DNA from: Halichoerus grypus
Lineage: Eukaryota; Chordata; Mammalia; Carnivora; Phocidae
Length of the DNA: 64,000 nucleotides
Reading direction: 5' to 3'
NCBI RefSeq assembly: GCF_964656455.1
Contig: NW_027555024.1
Location: forward strand, 1 to 64,000
A model generated the notes under the pieces. It had not been told where the DNA came from. It made no database searches and saw only the letters and a program-made list of their open reading frames with translations. The translations under genes were made by a program, and so were the position numbers. Shown here piece after piece: positions 43,207 through 54,020 of the stretch (positions are counted from its first letter, which is position 1; each line of letters starts with the position of its first letter).

Positions 43207-43416
43207 CTTTTCTTTTTTTTTTTTTTTAAAGATTTTATTTATTTATTTGACAGAGAGAGACACAGCAAGAGAGGGAACACAAGCAGGGGGAGTGGGAGAG
43301 GGAGAAGCAGGCCTCCCGCCGAGCAGGGAGCCCGATGTGGGGCTTGATCCCAGGACCCTGGGATCATGACCTGAGCCGAAGGCAGACGCTTAACGACTGA
43401 GCCACCCAGGCGCCCC
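43207..43416 (-). mobile_element. Can-SINE, young, inside the duplicated L1 piece
   Basis: Near-consensus copy. Perfect 16-base target duplication AATTTTTTCTATTTCT at 43191-43206 and 43417-43432. The uninterrupted second copy of the L1 segment shows the empty site at about 43978-43993. Confidence 0.97.
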
Positions 43417-44259
43417 AATTTTTTCTATTTCTTCATCAGCTACTGGATTATTGAGCTTAGTGTTGTTCTTTTTTTCATAGAAAATATTTTACCAGTTGGG
43501 TTTACTACACGCTTTAGGTAGTTTTACCCCTTATCAAGTTGAGGAAGTTTCCCTCTTTTCCTAGTCTACTGGAAGTGGCTACTGAATTTTATCTGGTATC
43601 TTTTGTTATCAATTGAAATGATATTATTTTCCTTCTTTGATTTACCAATATAGTGTAAATGACACTAAAAGGTTTGCTAAGATCAAATCATCCTTGTATC
43701 CCAGGGTGAGTTTTTCCCTACACAGTTTTGACATACTGTTGGATTCAGTTTCCTACTATCTTATTTTGGATCTTACAACTAGGTGATAAAGGAAAATAGC
43801 CTATTGTTTTCTTTTCCTGTGCTATGTTTTTTGCTAACAGAATTATGATCGCTTCAAAGGGCATCTTCTCTTTTACATTTTTTTTCTTTCCTCTGGAAAT
43901 CTATGTAACACAGGGCTCATCAATTACTTTAAAGTCTTGTAAAAATATCTGGCCCTTTTAAAGGGTGTATCTTCAACAATTTTTTCTATTTCTTCATCAG
44001 CTACTGGATTATTGAGCTTTTCTATTCCTTCTGAAAATTTTATTAATTTATATTTTCCCAGAAAATAATCTGTTTCATTAATTTCTAGAATGTGTGGCAT
44101 GAAGTTATGCATGATATCCTCTTCTGAGGCTCTCATCTCAGTATTTGTAGAGGTGTCCCTGACTTGTTTGTAATGTTTGCCTCCAGCTTGTTTTCTTCTT
44201 AACCAGGCTTGCCCAGAGTCTGCCAGCTTTGGTTTTACTGTCAAGAGCTATTTTATTTT

Positions 44260-44377
44260 GGGAGCACAAGGCTGGCTCAGTTAGTGGAGCATGCGACTCT
44301 TGATCTTGGGAGTTGCAACTTCGAGCCCCACGTTAGGTATAGAAATCACTTAAAAATCAAATCTTAAAAAAAAAAAA
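44260..44377 (+). mobile_element. Can-SINE, short form, inside old L1
   Basis: GGGAGCACAAGGCTGGCTCAG head, CTCTTGATCTTGGGAGTTGC, CACTTAAAAATCAAATCTT tail. Target GCTATTTTATTTT / GTTGTTTTATTTT at 44247-44259 and 44378-44390. Confidence 0.9.
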
Positions 44378-44885
44378 GTTGTTTTATTTTTCATTAACTT
44401 GTAATTTTATATTTATTACTTCCTTCGTTCTACTTTATTTGGGCTTATTTTGTTTTTAATCAGTTTAAACTGAATATCTTGTTCATTGAGCTCTAATCTT
44501 TCCTGTTTACTAGTTAATATTTAACTGCTATGAATTTTCCATAAAGTTTCACATTGGCAACATTGATCCGTAGTGCTCACTGTAATTAACTTGTAAATTG
44601 TGTGACTTGAGTTATGATCGTCCCTTTAAGCTATTTAAAAGGAATTTCTCTTCCCTTGCTCCCAAAGAAAGTAGATGTTTTTGTTTATTCTGTATGGTTC
44701 TGTTTTTTTTTGGGGGGGGGGCATCCTACTGCTCATTTCTATTGCACTATGGTCAGAAAATATAAATATAACCTATTTTATTTTTGCTTTCTGAAAATCT
44801 ACTGATTTGTGGCACAAAACATACTCACTTTTTTGACTATCCCACGTGTTGGGAAAGCATACACATTCTTAAGAAATCTCTGCAG

Positions 44886-45295
44886 GAACAACAACCAGTC
44901 TTCATTAATGATCCAGAACTTAGAAATGTAAAGCCACTGAATACCAGTAGTTATTTTTCCTCCCCATAGCCACACAATTCCTTATTTCGGCAATGCATCT
45001 GATTCACTGTTCTCTCTATAGATCAACTTCCGATCACTGAGCTACTTGAATCCCACCCTTGAATCTGTGTCTAATGACCTGAGCACTCCAGTACTAACTC
45101 TAGTCAGTCTCTGGTGATGCAAAGCAAATTCCTAGGCCACACAATCCAACTGGCCCCACCTGGATCAGGGTCCCATCCTCACTCTACTCAACTACAGCCA
45201 AGGAAAGCAAGGTCACTGTTGAAAGGCTTTTTAAAGCTCACCCACAGCCAGGCTCCTCCACTTCCAGGAGCATGGGAGAACTACACTCCTCTACC
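44886..45295. other. Unassigned DNA
   Basis: Less AT-rich than average, with a frame at 45114-45308 lacking any domain. It may be the upstream part of the LTR-like sequence that follows. Confidence 0.45.
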
Positions 45296-45605
45296 CTCTT
45301 GCAGTTAGATAAGCCAAATGACTAGTTCTGACTGTTGACGTTACATAATTACTGGTTACAAGACCCTCCAATGTTTTCTTCCCTTCCACAGCAACCAAGA
45401 AAGCCATGTGTTCCAGAGGTCCAGCTACAAGAGGACAGAACCTCTGACAGGCGTTATCTCAACTGCCTACTTCATTCAAGCTGTACATGGGATGAGAAAT
45501 AAACTTTTTGCTCCATCTAGCCAATGAAATTCTAGGACTTTGTTCATTAATGAGGCATAATTTAGCCGATCCTGATTAATACTGTCCTGCTGACCATTAG
45601 CTCCC
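45296..45605 (+). mobile_element. LTR-like ancient repeat end
   Basis: AAGCCAAATGACTAGTTCTG, GAAAGCCATGTGTTCCAGAG, GGATGAGAAATAAACTTTTT and GCCGATCCTGATTAATACTG follow the order (signal AATAAA, then a CTGATTAATAC terminus) of an old LTR-type repeat I recall. Family not fixed. Confidence 0.5.
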
Positions 45606-45789
45606 AGAGCTGTGGGGAAGTCCAATTCTCTGATATATTCCCTATTTATAATAAAATTGACCTCTCTAGTACAAATGAAATTTGGGGGAAAGAGTCTTTC
45701 TTTTCTACAGTCTTCAAATTTTTCTAAAAATAATACATGTGGTTTTCATAATCAGAAGAAAAACACCCTTTAAAGTGCTAATAAAAGCT

Positions 45790-45985
45790 TCAATGGACTT
45801 AGCACTTTGGAACTGGAAACTTAGCCATCATCTCGTCTAGTCCTGATCACTTTCATACTATAGAACAGAGAACTGAGACCTGAGACCTGAAGTATGTCCT
45901 GAATAAGACTACCCAACCAGTCAGTACTGGACTAAGGGTAATTACTCAGGCCTCTGGACTGCTGAATTTAAGTCAGTCACGATAA
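45790..45985 (-). mobile_element. MIR3-like SINE remnant
   Basis: AGCCATCATCTCGTCTAGTC, CTATAGAACAGAGAACTGAG and CCTCTGGACTGCTG resemble the antisense of a MIR3-type element (…CATCTAGTCC…GAGGAAACTGAG…). Strongly diverged. Confidence 0.5.
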
Positions 45986-46589
45986 CACATTTTAAGATTT
46001 ATGATCTCTTTCTTTTAAAATACACTTTCTGTGAATCTCCATGGGTCTATTTCCCCACTTTATCATAATCAGCTTTGTACATTACCTCACCACATCCTCA
46101 ACATAAATAAGCTTAGGTTTCCTATTATCCACTCTCCTAGTCCTCTAACTCTCCTAGTCCTCTAACCTTTTCTTTCCTAGCACCAGTATCACATTGTAAT
46201 CATATACCTGGGTGGGTCTGTGATTGTTTTTTGATGCTGGTCTCCCCCACTAGAGCATAAGCTGGATCCATGAAAGCAGAACTCAGGACTATTTTATCCA
46301 CTATTAATAATAACCAAGTCTGGACAGTTTGGGGTCTATAACAGGTACTCATTACATACTTACCAAGTTAAATTATACTTTCCAAGTCTTAAAAACAGAA
46401 ATAATTACCAAGACTAAAACTAATCATCTCAAACTTATCTGTTTCTTCAGAAAGCCTGTTCTCCTTAGAAAAGTTAAGGGTTCTATGGAAGGGCCAAGAA
46501 AATGGAAGGTTTTCAGAAAGGGTACTGAGATAAAGCCTCCTAGAAACCAAGAAAACTAGGAATGAAGCTCTGGGGCAGAGGAAGTCCAA
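45986..46589. other. Unassigned DNA
   Basis: Contains a short direct repeat CTCTCCTAGTCCTCTAA(C) at about 46132-46165. Otherwise no feature. Confidence 0.5.
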
Positions 46590-46603
46590 ACATACTAACA
46601 GGC

Positions 46604-46692
46604 AGGGCGCCTGACTGGCTCAGTTGGTAGAGCGTGCGACTCTTAAATCTTGGGGTCATGGATTCAAACTCCACGCTGGGTGTAGAGCTTGC

Positions 46693-46723
<31 letters not shown>

Positions 46724-46732
46724 ATTTTAAAA
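46604..46732 (+). mobile_element. Can-SINE, short form, with (CATA)n tail
   Basis: GGGCGCCTGACTGGCTCAG head, GTGTAGAGCTTGCTTACATA, then eight CATA units (46694-46723) in place of poly(A). Target ACATACTAACAGG / AAATACTAATAG flanks it. The tail sequence matches the target side, which may have seeded the microsatellite. Confidence 0.92.
46694..46723 (+). repeat. (CATA)n microsatellite
   Basis: Pure ACAT/CATA run at the tail of a short SINE; likely length-variable between individuals. Confidence 0.95.
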
Positions 46733-46869
46733 AATACTAATAGAAAAACAAAGTAAACCTATTTCGATCATACCTTCCCCCTTATTAAAAAAGGAATTTG
46801 ATGTAAAATATAAAACTAAAAATTTCCCATACTCTATCCAATCAAAATTAAGAGGAATTCCCAATCATT

Positions 46870-47335
46870 TTAATTTCTTGAGATGGACATTTGAATCGTT
46901 GACTTTTAGCCTTTCTACTTTTTATTTTTAAAGCGGTAACATTTCCTCTAAGTATAAAATTAACTGTATCCCAAATTTTGCTATGACATGTATTTTCACT
47001 ATTATTGAATCTTATTAATTTCTAATTCCTCCGTAACTTTTTATTTAACCCATGGGTTTAGAATTAGAAGTGCACTGCTTAATTTCAAATATTTTTCTTT
47101 GTAATTGATTTCTAACTTAATTCCACTATGGTCAGAGGACAGTGAATGATTTCAATCCTTTGATATCTGTTGAGGCTTGCTTTATGACCAACAAATGGGT
47201 CATATTCTATCCTCACTGGGTGTGGTGCTCTACATTAAATTTTTCTTTGTGTTGTTTGGTTTTCTACATCCTTACTAATTTTTTGTCTGCTAGTTAAATC
47301 AGTAGTTAGTGATATAATTATGGTCCCTGATCTAA
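46870..47335 (-). mobile_element. Old L1 ORF2 endonuclease-side fragment
   Basis: AACCCATGGGTTTAGAATTA, AGTGCACTGCTTAATTTCAA, TAATTCCACTATGGTCAGAG and TTGATATCTGTTGAGGCTTG are antisense ORF2 landmarks equivalent to those at 44740-44860 but more diverged. Confidence 0.72.
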
Positions 47336-47361
47336 AATTTTAAACTTATACACTGATTATG

Positions 47362-47610
47362 GGTCAGATACTGTTTTAAAATATAAAACATATAGGTATG
47401 TCATATATATATAAATCTTAAAACCACTCCATGAGTTAAGGAGCATTATTCCCATCTTACAGATGAGGAAATAGGCAATGATGTTTGTCAAATCAATTTG
47501 CCAAAATTGCTAGTTGCATAGCTAGGAAGAAGCATCTGGGATTTAAACCCAAGAACAGCTGGGTTAATTTAAACCCAAGTGGAGTCTGTGCTCTTAACCA
47601 CTATATAAAT
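47362..47610 (-). mobile_element. MIR SINE
   Basis: GGGTCAGATACTGTTTTAAA, TTAAAACCACTCCATGAGTT, CCATCTTACAGATGAGGAAA, GCTAGTTGCATAGCTAGGAA and GTGCTCTTAACCACTATA are the full antisense MIR order. Confidence 0.88.
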
Positions 47611-47626
47611 AACATTAAATTTTATA

Positions 47627-47797
47627 GGGGCGCCTGGGTGGCTCAGTCAGGTAAGCATCTGCCTTTGGCTCAGGTATTGATCTCAGGGTCCTGGGATCAG
47701 CCCCGCATCCGGCTCTCTGCTCAGCAGGAAGTCTGCTTCTCTCTCTCCCTCTGTGCGCACACTCTTTCTCTCTCTAATAAATAAAATCTTTTAAAAA
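47627..47797 (+). mobile_element. Can-SINE
   Basis: Head GGGGCGCCTGGGTGGCTCAG, shortened body and AATAAATAAAATCTTTTAAA tail. Target AACATTAAATTTTATA is echoed by AATCATTAAATAATAT after the tail. Confidence 0.93.
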
Positions 47798-47882
47798 ATC
47801 ATTAAATAATATGTATATAAGCACATATACATAACATGGACTTTAACACACAATCATATATACTGGTTAAGAGCATAGACAG

Positions 47883-48082
47883 AGGGGCGCCTGGGTGGCT
47901 CAGTTGGTTAAGCGTCTGCCTTCAGCTCAGGTCATGATCTCAGGGTCCTGGGATCCAGTCCCACGTGGGGCTACCGGCTCAGCAGAGAGTCTATTTCTCC
48001 CTCTCCCTCTGCCCTCCCCACCAGCTTGTCTCTTTCTCTCGCTCTCTCAAGTAAGTAAAAACTTAAAAAAAAAAAAAAAAAA
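47883..48082 (+). mobile_element. Can-SINE, first of a tandem pair
   Basis: Head GGGGCGCCTGGGTGGCTCAG, long pure poly(A). Its left target AAGAGCATAGACA (47869-47881) is matched only after the second SINE by AAGAGCGTGGATA (48298-48310). Confidence 0.95.
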
Positions 48083-48086
48083 AAGA

Positions 48087-48297
48087 GGGCGCCTGGGTGG
48101 CTCAGTCGGTTAAGCATCTGCCTTCGGCTCAGGTCATGATCCCAGGGTCCTGGGATAGAGTCCCGTATTGGGCTCCCTGCTCAGTGGGGGGGGCCTGCTT
48201 CTCCCTCTCCCTCTGCCTGCCGCTCTGCCTACTTGTGCTCTATCTCTCTGTCAAATAAATAAATAAAATCTTTTTAAAAAATAATAAAAATAAAATA
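48087..48297 (+). mobile_element. Can-SINE, second of a tandem pair
   Basis: Starts GGGCGCCTGGGTGGCTCAG four bases after the poly(A) of the first copy; the intervening AGAG fits a partial target word. A run of eight G within the body (48184-48193) is unusual. Confidence 0.95.
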
Positions 48298-48304
48298 AAG
48301 AGCG

Positions 48305-48366
48305 TGGATATATATATCTGCATATATATATGTCTGCATATATATACATGTATATGTTATATATAC
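48305..48366 (+). repeat. TA/TG-rich simple repeat
   Basis: ATATATATATCTGCATATATATATGTCTGC units then ACATGTATATG. Imperfect, palindromic at several points. Confidence 0.85.
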
Positions 48367-48477
48367 GTCATAGACATACATAGAAATAATGATGATCCTG
48401 GGATAAAATGTTTTCCCTCAAGTAAGGAAAAATTTCACTGAAAGAGCACCCAAAAAAATAATTAAGAGCAATTTTTT

Positions 48478-48685
48478 TTTTTAAAGACAAAGATTTCATT
48501 TATTTTAGAGAGAGCGCACGCATGTGTGCAAGTAGGGTTGGGGGCAGAGGTAGAGGGGAGAGAGAGAATCTCAAGCAGACTCCCCGCTGAGCAGGGAGCC
48601 CTATGCGGGACTCGATCCCAGGACCCTGAGATCATGACCTGAGCCGGAGGCAGACGCTTAACCGACTGAGCCACACAGGTGCCCC
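48478..48685 (-). mobile_element. Can-SINE, full length
   Basis: Poly(T), then AAAGATTTCATTTATTTTAG, body with GCGCACGCATGTGTGC, head ending GAGCCACACAGGTGCCCC. Perfect 15-base target duplication TAAGAGCAATTTTTT at 48463-48477 and 48686-48700. Confidence 0.96.
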
Positions 48686-48700
48686 TAAGAGCAATTTTTT

Positions 48701-51061
48701 ATCAGAAGTGCTCAAGATGTGAATTTGAAAGGACACAAATATTGCATCGGCAAACTATACAAAAAAGAACAGAAAAAGAAAACTGAAAAGAATTATACTA
48801 AATATGATCAATGGTTATTATGAGATGTTGGGGACTTTTATCCTTTTTGTTCTACTTTCCCATCATTTCTTAATCCTGACTAGCATCACCTTTAGAGGTA
48901 GGAACACAAAAGCTTACTACAAGCCCTAACTGAATTAACAGTGTTCTGTCTTAATTCTCAAGTTAAGAGTAATGTTAGCAAGACACTGAAAATCACAGGA
49001 GATAATGGATATAAAAGTGCTTTGTAAACTATAAAATATACAAATGTTAATAATTACAAAGCATCCTAGGACTAAATAAAAGCTTCTTCATGCCTTTCCC
49101 CCTTTTAAATTTCAGCTGCTTTAAAGTGTCTAACTTTTTGAAAACATATTTTGTTTAAACAAATTCAGAAGACTTGGTTTTTGAAGGGCAGAACATTAAA
49201 GGGCCACATATCCTTGAATACTGACAAAAAGGAAAGCAGTGGCAAATTTTACATAAGCATCACTCTCTCTATCATTAAAAATATCCCGATCTGTAACTTA
49301 ATAAAATGTTGATTCAGGGCTGAAGATATAAATAGGAAATCTACATTTAACCCAAAAAAGTGATGTTATTTCCAGAAAACAAAAATAGAGGAATAATTCA
49401 TTTAAAGATGAATTAAATATACATTGTATAACTAAAAATGTATACATCATAATTAGTGATAAGAATATATGCTCAGTCTATTGAGGATATGCTTTCCTTT
49501 CAAAGTTTCTTTTGCTATTTCTGCACAGAATCTATGAATAAAGAATGCACAGCTGCCTAGCAGATGTATAATTTCAGTGTTTAGATTCCATTCTTTCTAG
49601 CTTCATTCTGCTAGAGGTTTTGGATTTTCTACTTCCATATGGTTTTTGACCTCCTTCAGTTTAGGTTCTACCTCCCCACATCTTATTCTATTTTGGTCCA
49701 TTATTACAGAAAAACACATCAACACATTTGAAACATCTTAACTTTATTTTTAAAGCTTAAAAGTTGCAAAGCTGAAAAAAAGGAGAATATACAGAAAAAA
49801 AGATAATCAGGTAAGTAGAACAAGACAGCCAAATTTCCAAAATTTCCTATTTAGATAGCCCCCCCCCTCCGGAATTAAGCCCCACCTTAACTCCAAGTTT
49901 CTTCTATTTCAGTTTAGACATTCATGCTCAATGCATGAAGAGAATTCCAGTTTTGCTCACCTAATTTCCTCAAACTCTTAAGTTATGGTAGAAACATTTA
50001 GTAAAAAAGAAAGAAAAAAGAAACGTTAAGCCTTTTTTTTTTTTAACTTACACTGCATATACCAAAATGTTTAGAGGGGTTATCTTTGCATAATATGAAT
50101 ATGAAGGATTTTTACTTTTTTCTTGGAAACTCTCTATGCTTTATATTTGTTCAGTGAGCATTACTTTTGTAATCAAGAGGCAAAAAAGGCTTTTGTTTGG
50201 TTTTGAAGAAAAACCTGTAAGGAAAGGGGTTATTTTTAAATGTCTACATGTCATAATCAATTATGTTTAAATAATTTCTATGAAACAACACTAATATTCC
50301 AGGGGACAGTCTCAGTATCATTAACAGGTAAAAATCAGGTTTCATTTCTCAACCTCTTGACTCCCAAAACTGCCCCATAGATGTGCTTATTCACTTTCAT
50401 TTTCAATTAATGTGGCAGTATTTTTTAATCTTTTTTTCTTCCTGTTCTTCCACAGGGTAGATTTTAAATGTATTCTAAGAAATGATACAAATCACATAAT
50501 TATGCTAAGCAAATATCTGCCCAGTTTCAACTACTTTGCAGTAACAGCCAAAGTAAAGCTGTGAAAAAAGGCCTGTATGTGTGATCATCAACAATTAAAC
50601 TTGTATATATCTCAGACATGAGATATATAAATACAACACTAATTTTTTAATAATACTTATGGGAAGCGTTCTGGATAAATGCTTAAAAAGCAACTGCATT
50701 CCACTGGCCTTTGAATACTGGTTTTCTCTACAATGCAAAACAAACATCAGGGAAGTCAAAAAATACCAACCAAAAAGTTACCATGAAAAGTTTATCACAA
50801 ATTTTAAGTATTAAAAAGACAAGTAGGAGTTAATTGTCAAAAGTCAATCAAGTTTAACCCATCAAATACGTATATTTAGACCGTGAGTGGAGAGAATGTT
50901 TTACCAGGTACCTCCATTAACACACTAACAAACACAGGCAAATCCATTTCCTGTATGTGAACAGGCAACAGAAGCAGGCAAAAATAAAGTAAAACGTGTG
51001 TGAGTGTGTGTAGAGTACACATCCTCATCTTAAAATGATCCTACTCTCTTTGAGAACGAAT
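48701..51061. other. Longest stretch free of young repeats
   Basis: About 2.3 kb of AT-rich DNA without Can-SINE, MIR or well-preserved L1. About 50100-50200 (GGAAACTCTCTATGCTTTAT, GTGAGCATTACTTTTGTAAT) resembles an eroded L1 3' terminus. A C7 run lies at 49860. No exon, RNA gene or CpG cluster; possibly single-copy intronic or intergenic DNA. Confidence 0.5.
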
Positions 51062-51318
51062 AGAATTCTGCGGTTAAGAACATGGTCCCTGGAGTCAGAC
51101 GACCTGGGTTTGATTCCTTAGCTCTGCCACTTACTAGCTGCACAAACCCTGACAAGTTAGTTCACCTCTGTGGTTTCATTCTCCTCTTGTGTAAAAGGGA
51201 ACTAATAACTATACCATATCATAGACTACTTGTAAGGATTAAATGAGTTAATATGTGTAAAGCCTTTAAAATAGGGCCAGGGGCATTAGTAAGGACAATA
51301 TGTTATGTTTTATCTAGT
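51062..51318 (+). mobile_element. MIR SINE, near full length
   Basis: GCGGTTAAGAACATGGTCCC, GGAGTCAGACGACCTGGGTT, GCTCTGCCACTTACTAGCTG, TCTTGTGTAAAAGGGAACTA, AAGGATTAAATGAGTTAATA and AAATAGGGCCAGGGGCATTA in the standard MIR order including the central core. Confidence 0.93.
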
Positions 51319-51467
51319 CCCTCCCGATCTTTTATTTTATTGCTCTACAGTATTCACACTAAAACTCACTTGCCTTTTCTATGTGAACAATACTGAAAGT
51401 TAATTTAAAACTTCCTGAATTCAAAATCTCCTATACAGAGTAAAATATATTAAAATAAGGCTTTTTA

Positions 51468-51670
51468 GGGGCACCTGGGTGGCTCAGTTGGTTGAGCGTC
51501 TGCCTGTGGCTCAGGTCATGATCTCCGGGTCCTGGAATCGAGTCCTGCATCGGGCTTTCCAATCGGCGGCGAGTCTGCTTCTCCCTCTCCCTCTTTGATC
51601 TCTCTCATTTTCACTCTCTCTCAAATAAATAAAATCTTTTTTAAAAATTAAAAAAAAATTTTTTTCAAAT
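51468..51670 (+). mobile_element. Can-SINE, full length
   Basis: Head GGGGCACCTGGGTGGCTCAG, body with CGGCGGCGAGTCTGCTTCTC. Target AAAATAAGGCTTTTTA before is matched by AAACTAAGGCTTTTTA after. Confidence 0.95.
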
Positions 51671-52010
51671 AAACTAAGGCTTTTTATTGACTATTTTTTA
51701 TTTTATTTAATGTTTCCGAGGTTTGATAAACTCCAACTCCATAAAAACTAAGGAATACCATACTTTACTTAATGTTTCAATTAAAAAGGTCATCATATAC
51801 CTTTATAAATTTGAAGTGCACTAATTAGAATTAAAATACGCTTAATGTTAAAATTATATTGCACAGAATTGGAATGTACTTGGAAACAGAACCATTAAGA
51901 AGATCAAAGGGTCATGTATAATACTCTAACAGCTTTATACAGAAAAAAGAATGGGGGCTGGTGTCAGAGAGGCTTTAGTAGGAACTTAAGCTGATACTTA
52001 TGTGACTTTA

Positions 52011-52200
52011 TTTTTTTATTTAAAGATTTTATTTATTTATTTGTCAGAGAGAACGCACACAAGCAGGGTTAACAGCAGGCAGAAGGAGAAGCAGGCTCCC
52101 CACTGAGCAAGAAGCCGATGCAGGATTCGACTCCAGGACCCTGGGATCATGACCTGAGCTAAAGGCAGACGCTTAACCAACTGAGCTACCCAGGCATCCC
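52011..52200 (-). mobile_element. Can-SINE, full length
   Basis: T-rich tail, AAAGATTTTATTTATTTATTTG, body with ACAGCAGGCAGAAGGAGAAG. Perfect 18-base target duplication GATACTTATGTGACTTTA at 51993-52010 and 52201-52218. Confidence 0.97.
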
Positions 52201-52218
52201 GATACTTATGTGACTTTA

Positions 52219-53295
52219 ATAAGAGGTCTGAAAGTGGTACAAACATGAGAAAAGGTTTTATTTTTCTCCAACTTCTGCCTCCAACTATGGTTGGTCCAAT
52301 TTCCCTATCCCACCCTTTAATGACATCTGGAACAATTCTTACAGCTTTCCCAGTAGTTTTCAGTCCAGTCCAGTTTATTGCTATTTAAAACTTTAATCTT
52401 CAATCTTACAGTCATCTCTTTCCCTCCAAATTCAGACTTGGCCCATGGTCCAAGAAAGTTCAGCTAGGGAAGGGGTGTAGGCTGATCTGTTTGGGGAGGA
52501 GAGGGCGATGAGGGAGAATAGAATCAACTGTCTCAACATGGGAGCACTTCTGTAGTCCTCTGTGGTGGTTGCCACTGCCCCGGCTAATACTGACTGTGAT
52601 ACAGGCAGCCAAATGATGGCTTTTCTTCTGGGGACAGGCTGGAGCTCTTTGGTGACTGAGGGGTGAGAGGCTCTAATCCAACTGCCCATTTCCCTACCCA
52701 AAGATCTGCTTCAGCTCAACCTCTTCTATTTTCGCTCCCCTCTCCAACAGAGCCAGCCCTGTCAAGATGGCTAAAGCCTGGTTACCTTCTACATTACCCA
52801 CCTGAACAGAAATTCAAGACAAGTACAGGCTGGTCCACTGCTACCCTCTGTCCACACTGAGATTTCTCTCCACTTTTCTTTATCCCTTACTCAAATAGGC
52901 ACAGATAAACCAATCAGTTGTATAACAACTACTGTCTAGGTAATGACAGTTCTGGTTCTGCTCCACTTTTCCCTAACTCCACTTTTCCTAACCTCAGGAC
53001 TGGTTCTCTTAAAGCTTCTGAGGACAGGCCACCTCAAGGGAGCAAGAAGGGAGCAAAAAGTACAATGATCCTCACCTAGGCAAGCCAGCCAGGTAACTAG
53101 TAACTAGTTACCAGGTAACTACTGTGGACAATTCCCCTCCCCTCCATCCTCTGAAAGGTTTCTATCACACCCTAATAAGTTCTGGAAAGGATTCAGGCCA
53201 CTAAGTGCTTGGGCTTTCTTTAGAATGTAGAATCCTTGACTTACACTTAACTCTAAGGTCCTAGTCCCCATTCTGAGCTAACTAGGAAAATCTGA
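52219..53295. other. GC-richer unassigned stretch
   Basis: Stands out by higher GC and by overlapping frames on both strands (minus 52432-52701, 89 residues; plus 52663-52860). On the minus strand an AATAAA (about 52378-52383 in plus coordinates, TTTATT) lies downstream of the longer frame. Neither translation resembles a family I know. A duplicated TAACTAGTTACCAGGTAACTA word sits near 53094-53120. Could be an old retrocopy or a dispersed repeat; unsupported as a gene. Confidence 0.45.
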
Positions 53296-53314
53296 TGCTA
53301 CTTACTTTTTTCAT

Positions 53315-53520
53315 ATTTTTTTTTTAAGATTTATTTATTTATTTTGAGAGACAGAGAGAGAGCGCAGGGCTGCGGGGCAGAGGGAGAGAATCTCCAGCAG
53401 ACTCCCCGCCGAGCACAGAGCCCTACACTGATGCAGGGCTCGATCTCACCACCCTGAGATCAGGACCTGAGCCGAAATCAAGAGTCGGACGCTCAAACAA
53501 CTGAGCCACCCAGGCGCCCC
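53315..53520 (-). mobile_element. Can-SINE, older subfamily
   Basis: AAGATTTATTTATTTATTTT, body GCAGGGCTGCGGGGCAGAGG, an extra CACTGATGCAGGG-type insertion in the head region and GAAATCAAGAGTCGGACGCT. Imperfect target TGCTACTTACTTTTT / TGCTTACTTCTTACT. Confidence 0.93.
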
Positions 53521-53815
53521 TGCTTACTTCTTACTCTTACTTGTTTGACCTTGGTGGGACAATTAACCTTCATTAGCCTCCAATTCTTAACATATAAAAC
53601 CAAAAAAAGCAACAAAACCTCCCATTATCAATTTGCCAGTACTGCTGGTATACAAAAGTACTTTACAAATTCAAATGTTAATAATGTGAATAAACATAAC
53701 ACGCACTTCCAGAAGGTATCAGGACCCTATATATGCAGCCATTCAAACTGCTTTTGAAGATAAACCTGACCTTATCTTCTCCCACACAAATACGCTCTCA
53801 CACAAATACTCATCC

Positions 53816-54020
53816 CTACCAACATTTATTAAGCATTACTATGTGGCAAAAATAGTGTTCAGTACTTAATTGTACTCATTCATTTAGTCTTCACAGTAAC
53901 TGTGAGAAAACTATTATTATCCTCATTTTACGTATGAGGAAATGAAACTTAGATTAACTACTTTGGTGCACAGTCACAAACCCAGTAAACAGAGGGTAGT
54001 AAGGGATGGAACACTGAATA
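53816..54020 (-). mobile_element. MIR SINE, partial
   Basis: ACCAACATTTATTAAGCATT, ACTATGTGGCAAAAATAGTG, CCTCATTTTACGTATGAGGA, AACCCAGTAAACAGAGGGTA in antisense MIR order; the tRNA-related end is missing. Confidence 0.82.

Larger units (their letters stand above)
43095..44885 (-). mobile_element. Old L1 ORF2, antisense, with internal duplication
   Basis: ORF2 landmarks in antisense: ATCATCCTTGTATCCCAGGG near 43688 (HDQVGFIP-like region) and, in the frame spanning 43924-44244, residues FLGKYKLIKFSEGIEKLNNPVADEEI which parallel the LNRPIT segment just upstream of the reverse-transcriptase domain. The endonuclease-side sequence continues to about 44885 (GCACTATGGTCAGAAAATAT, CTATCCCACGTGTTGGGAAA). 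A 130-base segment occurs twice (43095-43200 with 43433-43456, and 43888-44018). All frames are broken. Confidence 0.78.

Noticed and set aside
43924..44244. 106-residue frame with similarity to a retroelement protein, considered as a domesticated gene
   Set aside because: It is simply a short surviving stretch of L1 ORF2 before the polymerase domain; flanking ORF2 is full of stops and there is no promoter or exon structure.
52741..52835. Possible exon after a polypyrimidine tract ending CAACAG
   Set aside because: No usable donor follows, the frame is not recognisable and neither side shows coding bias.
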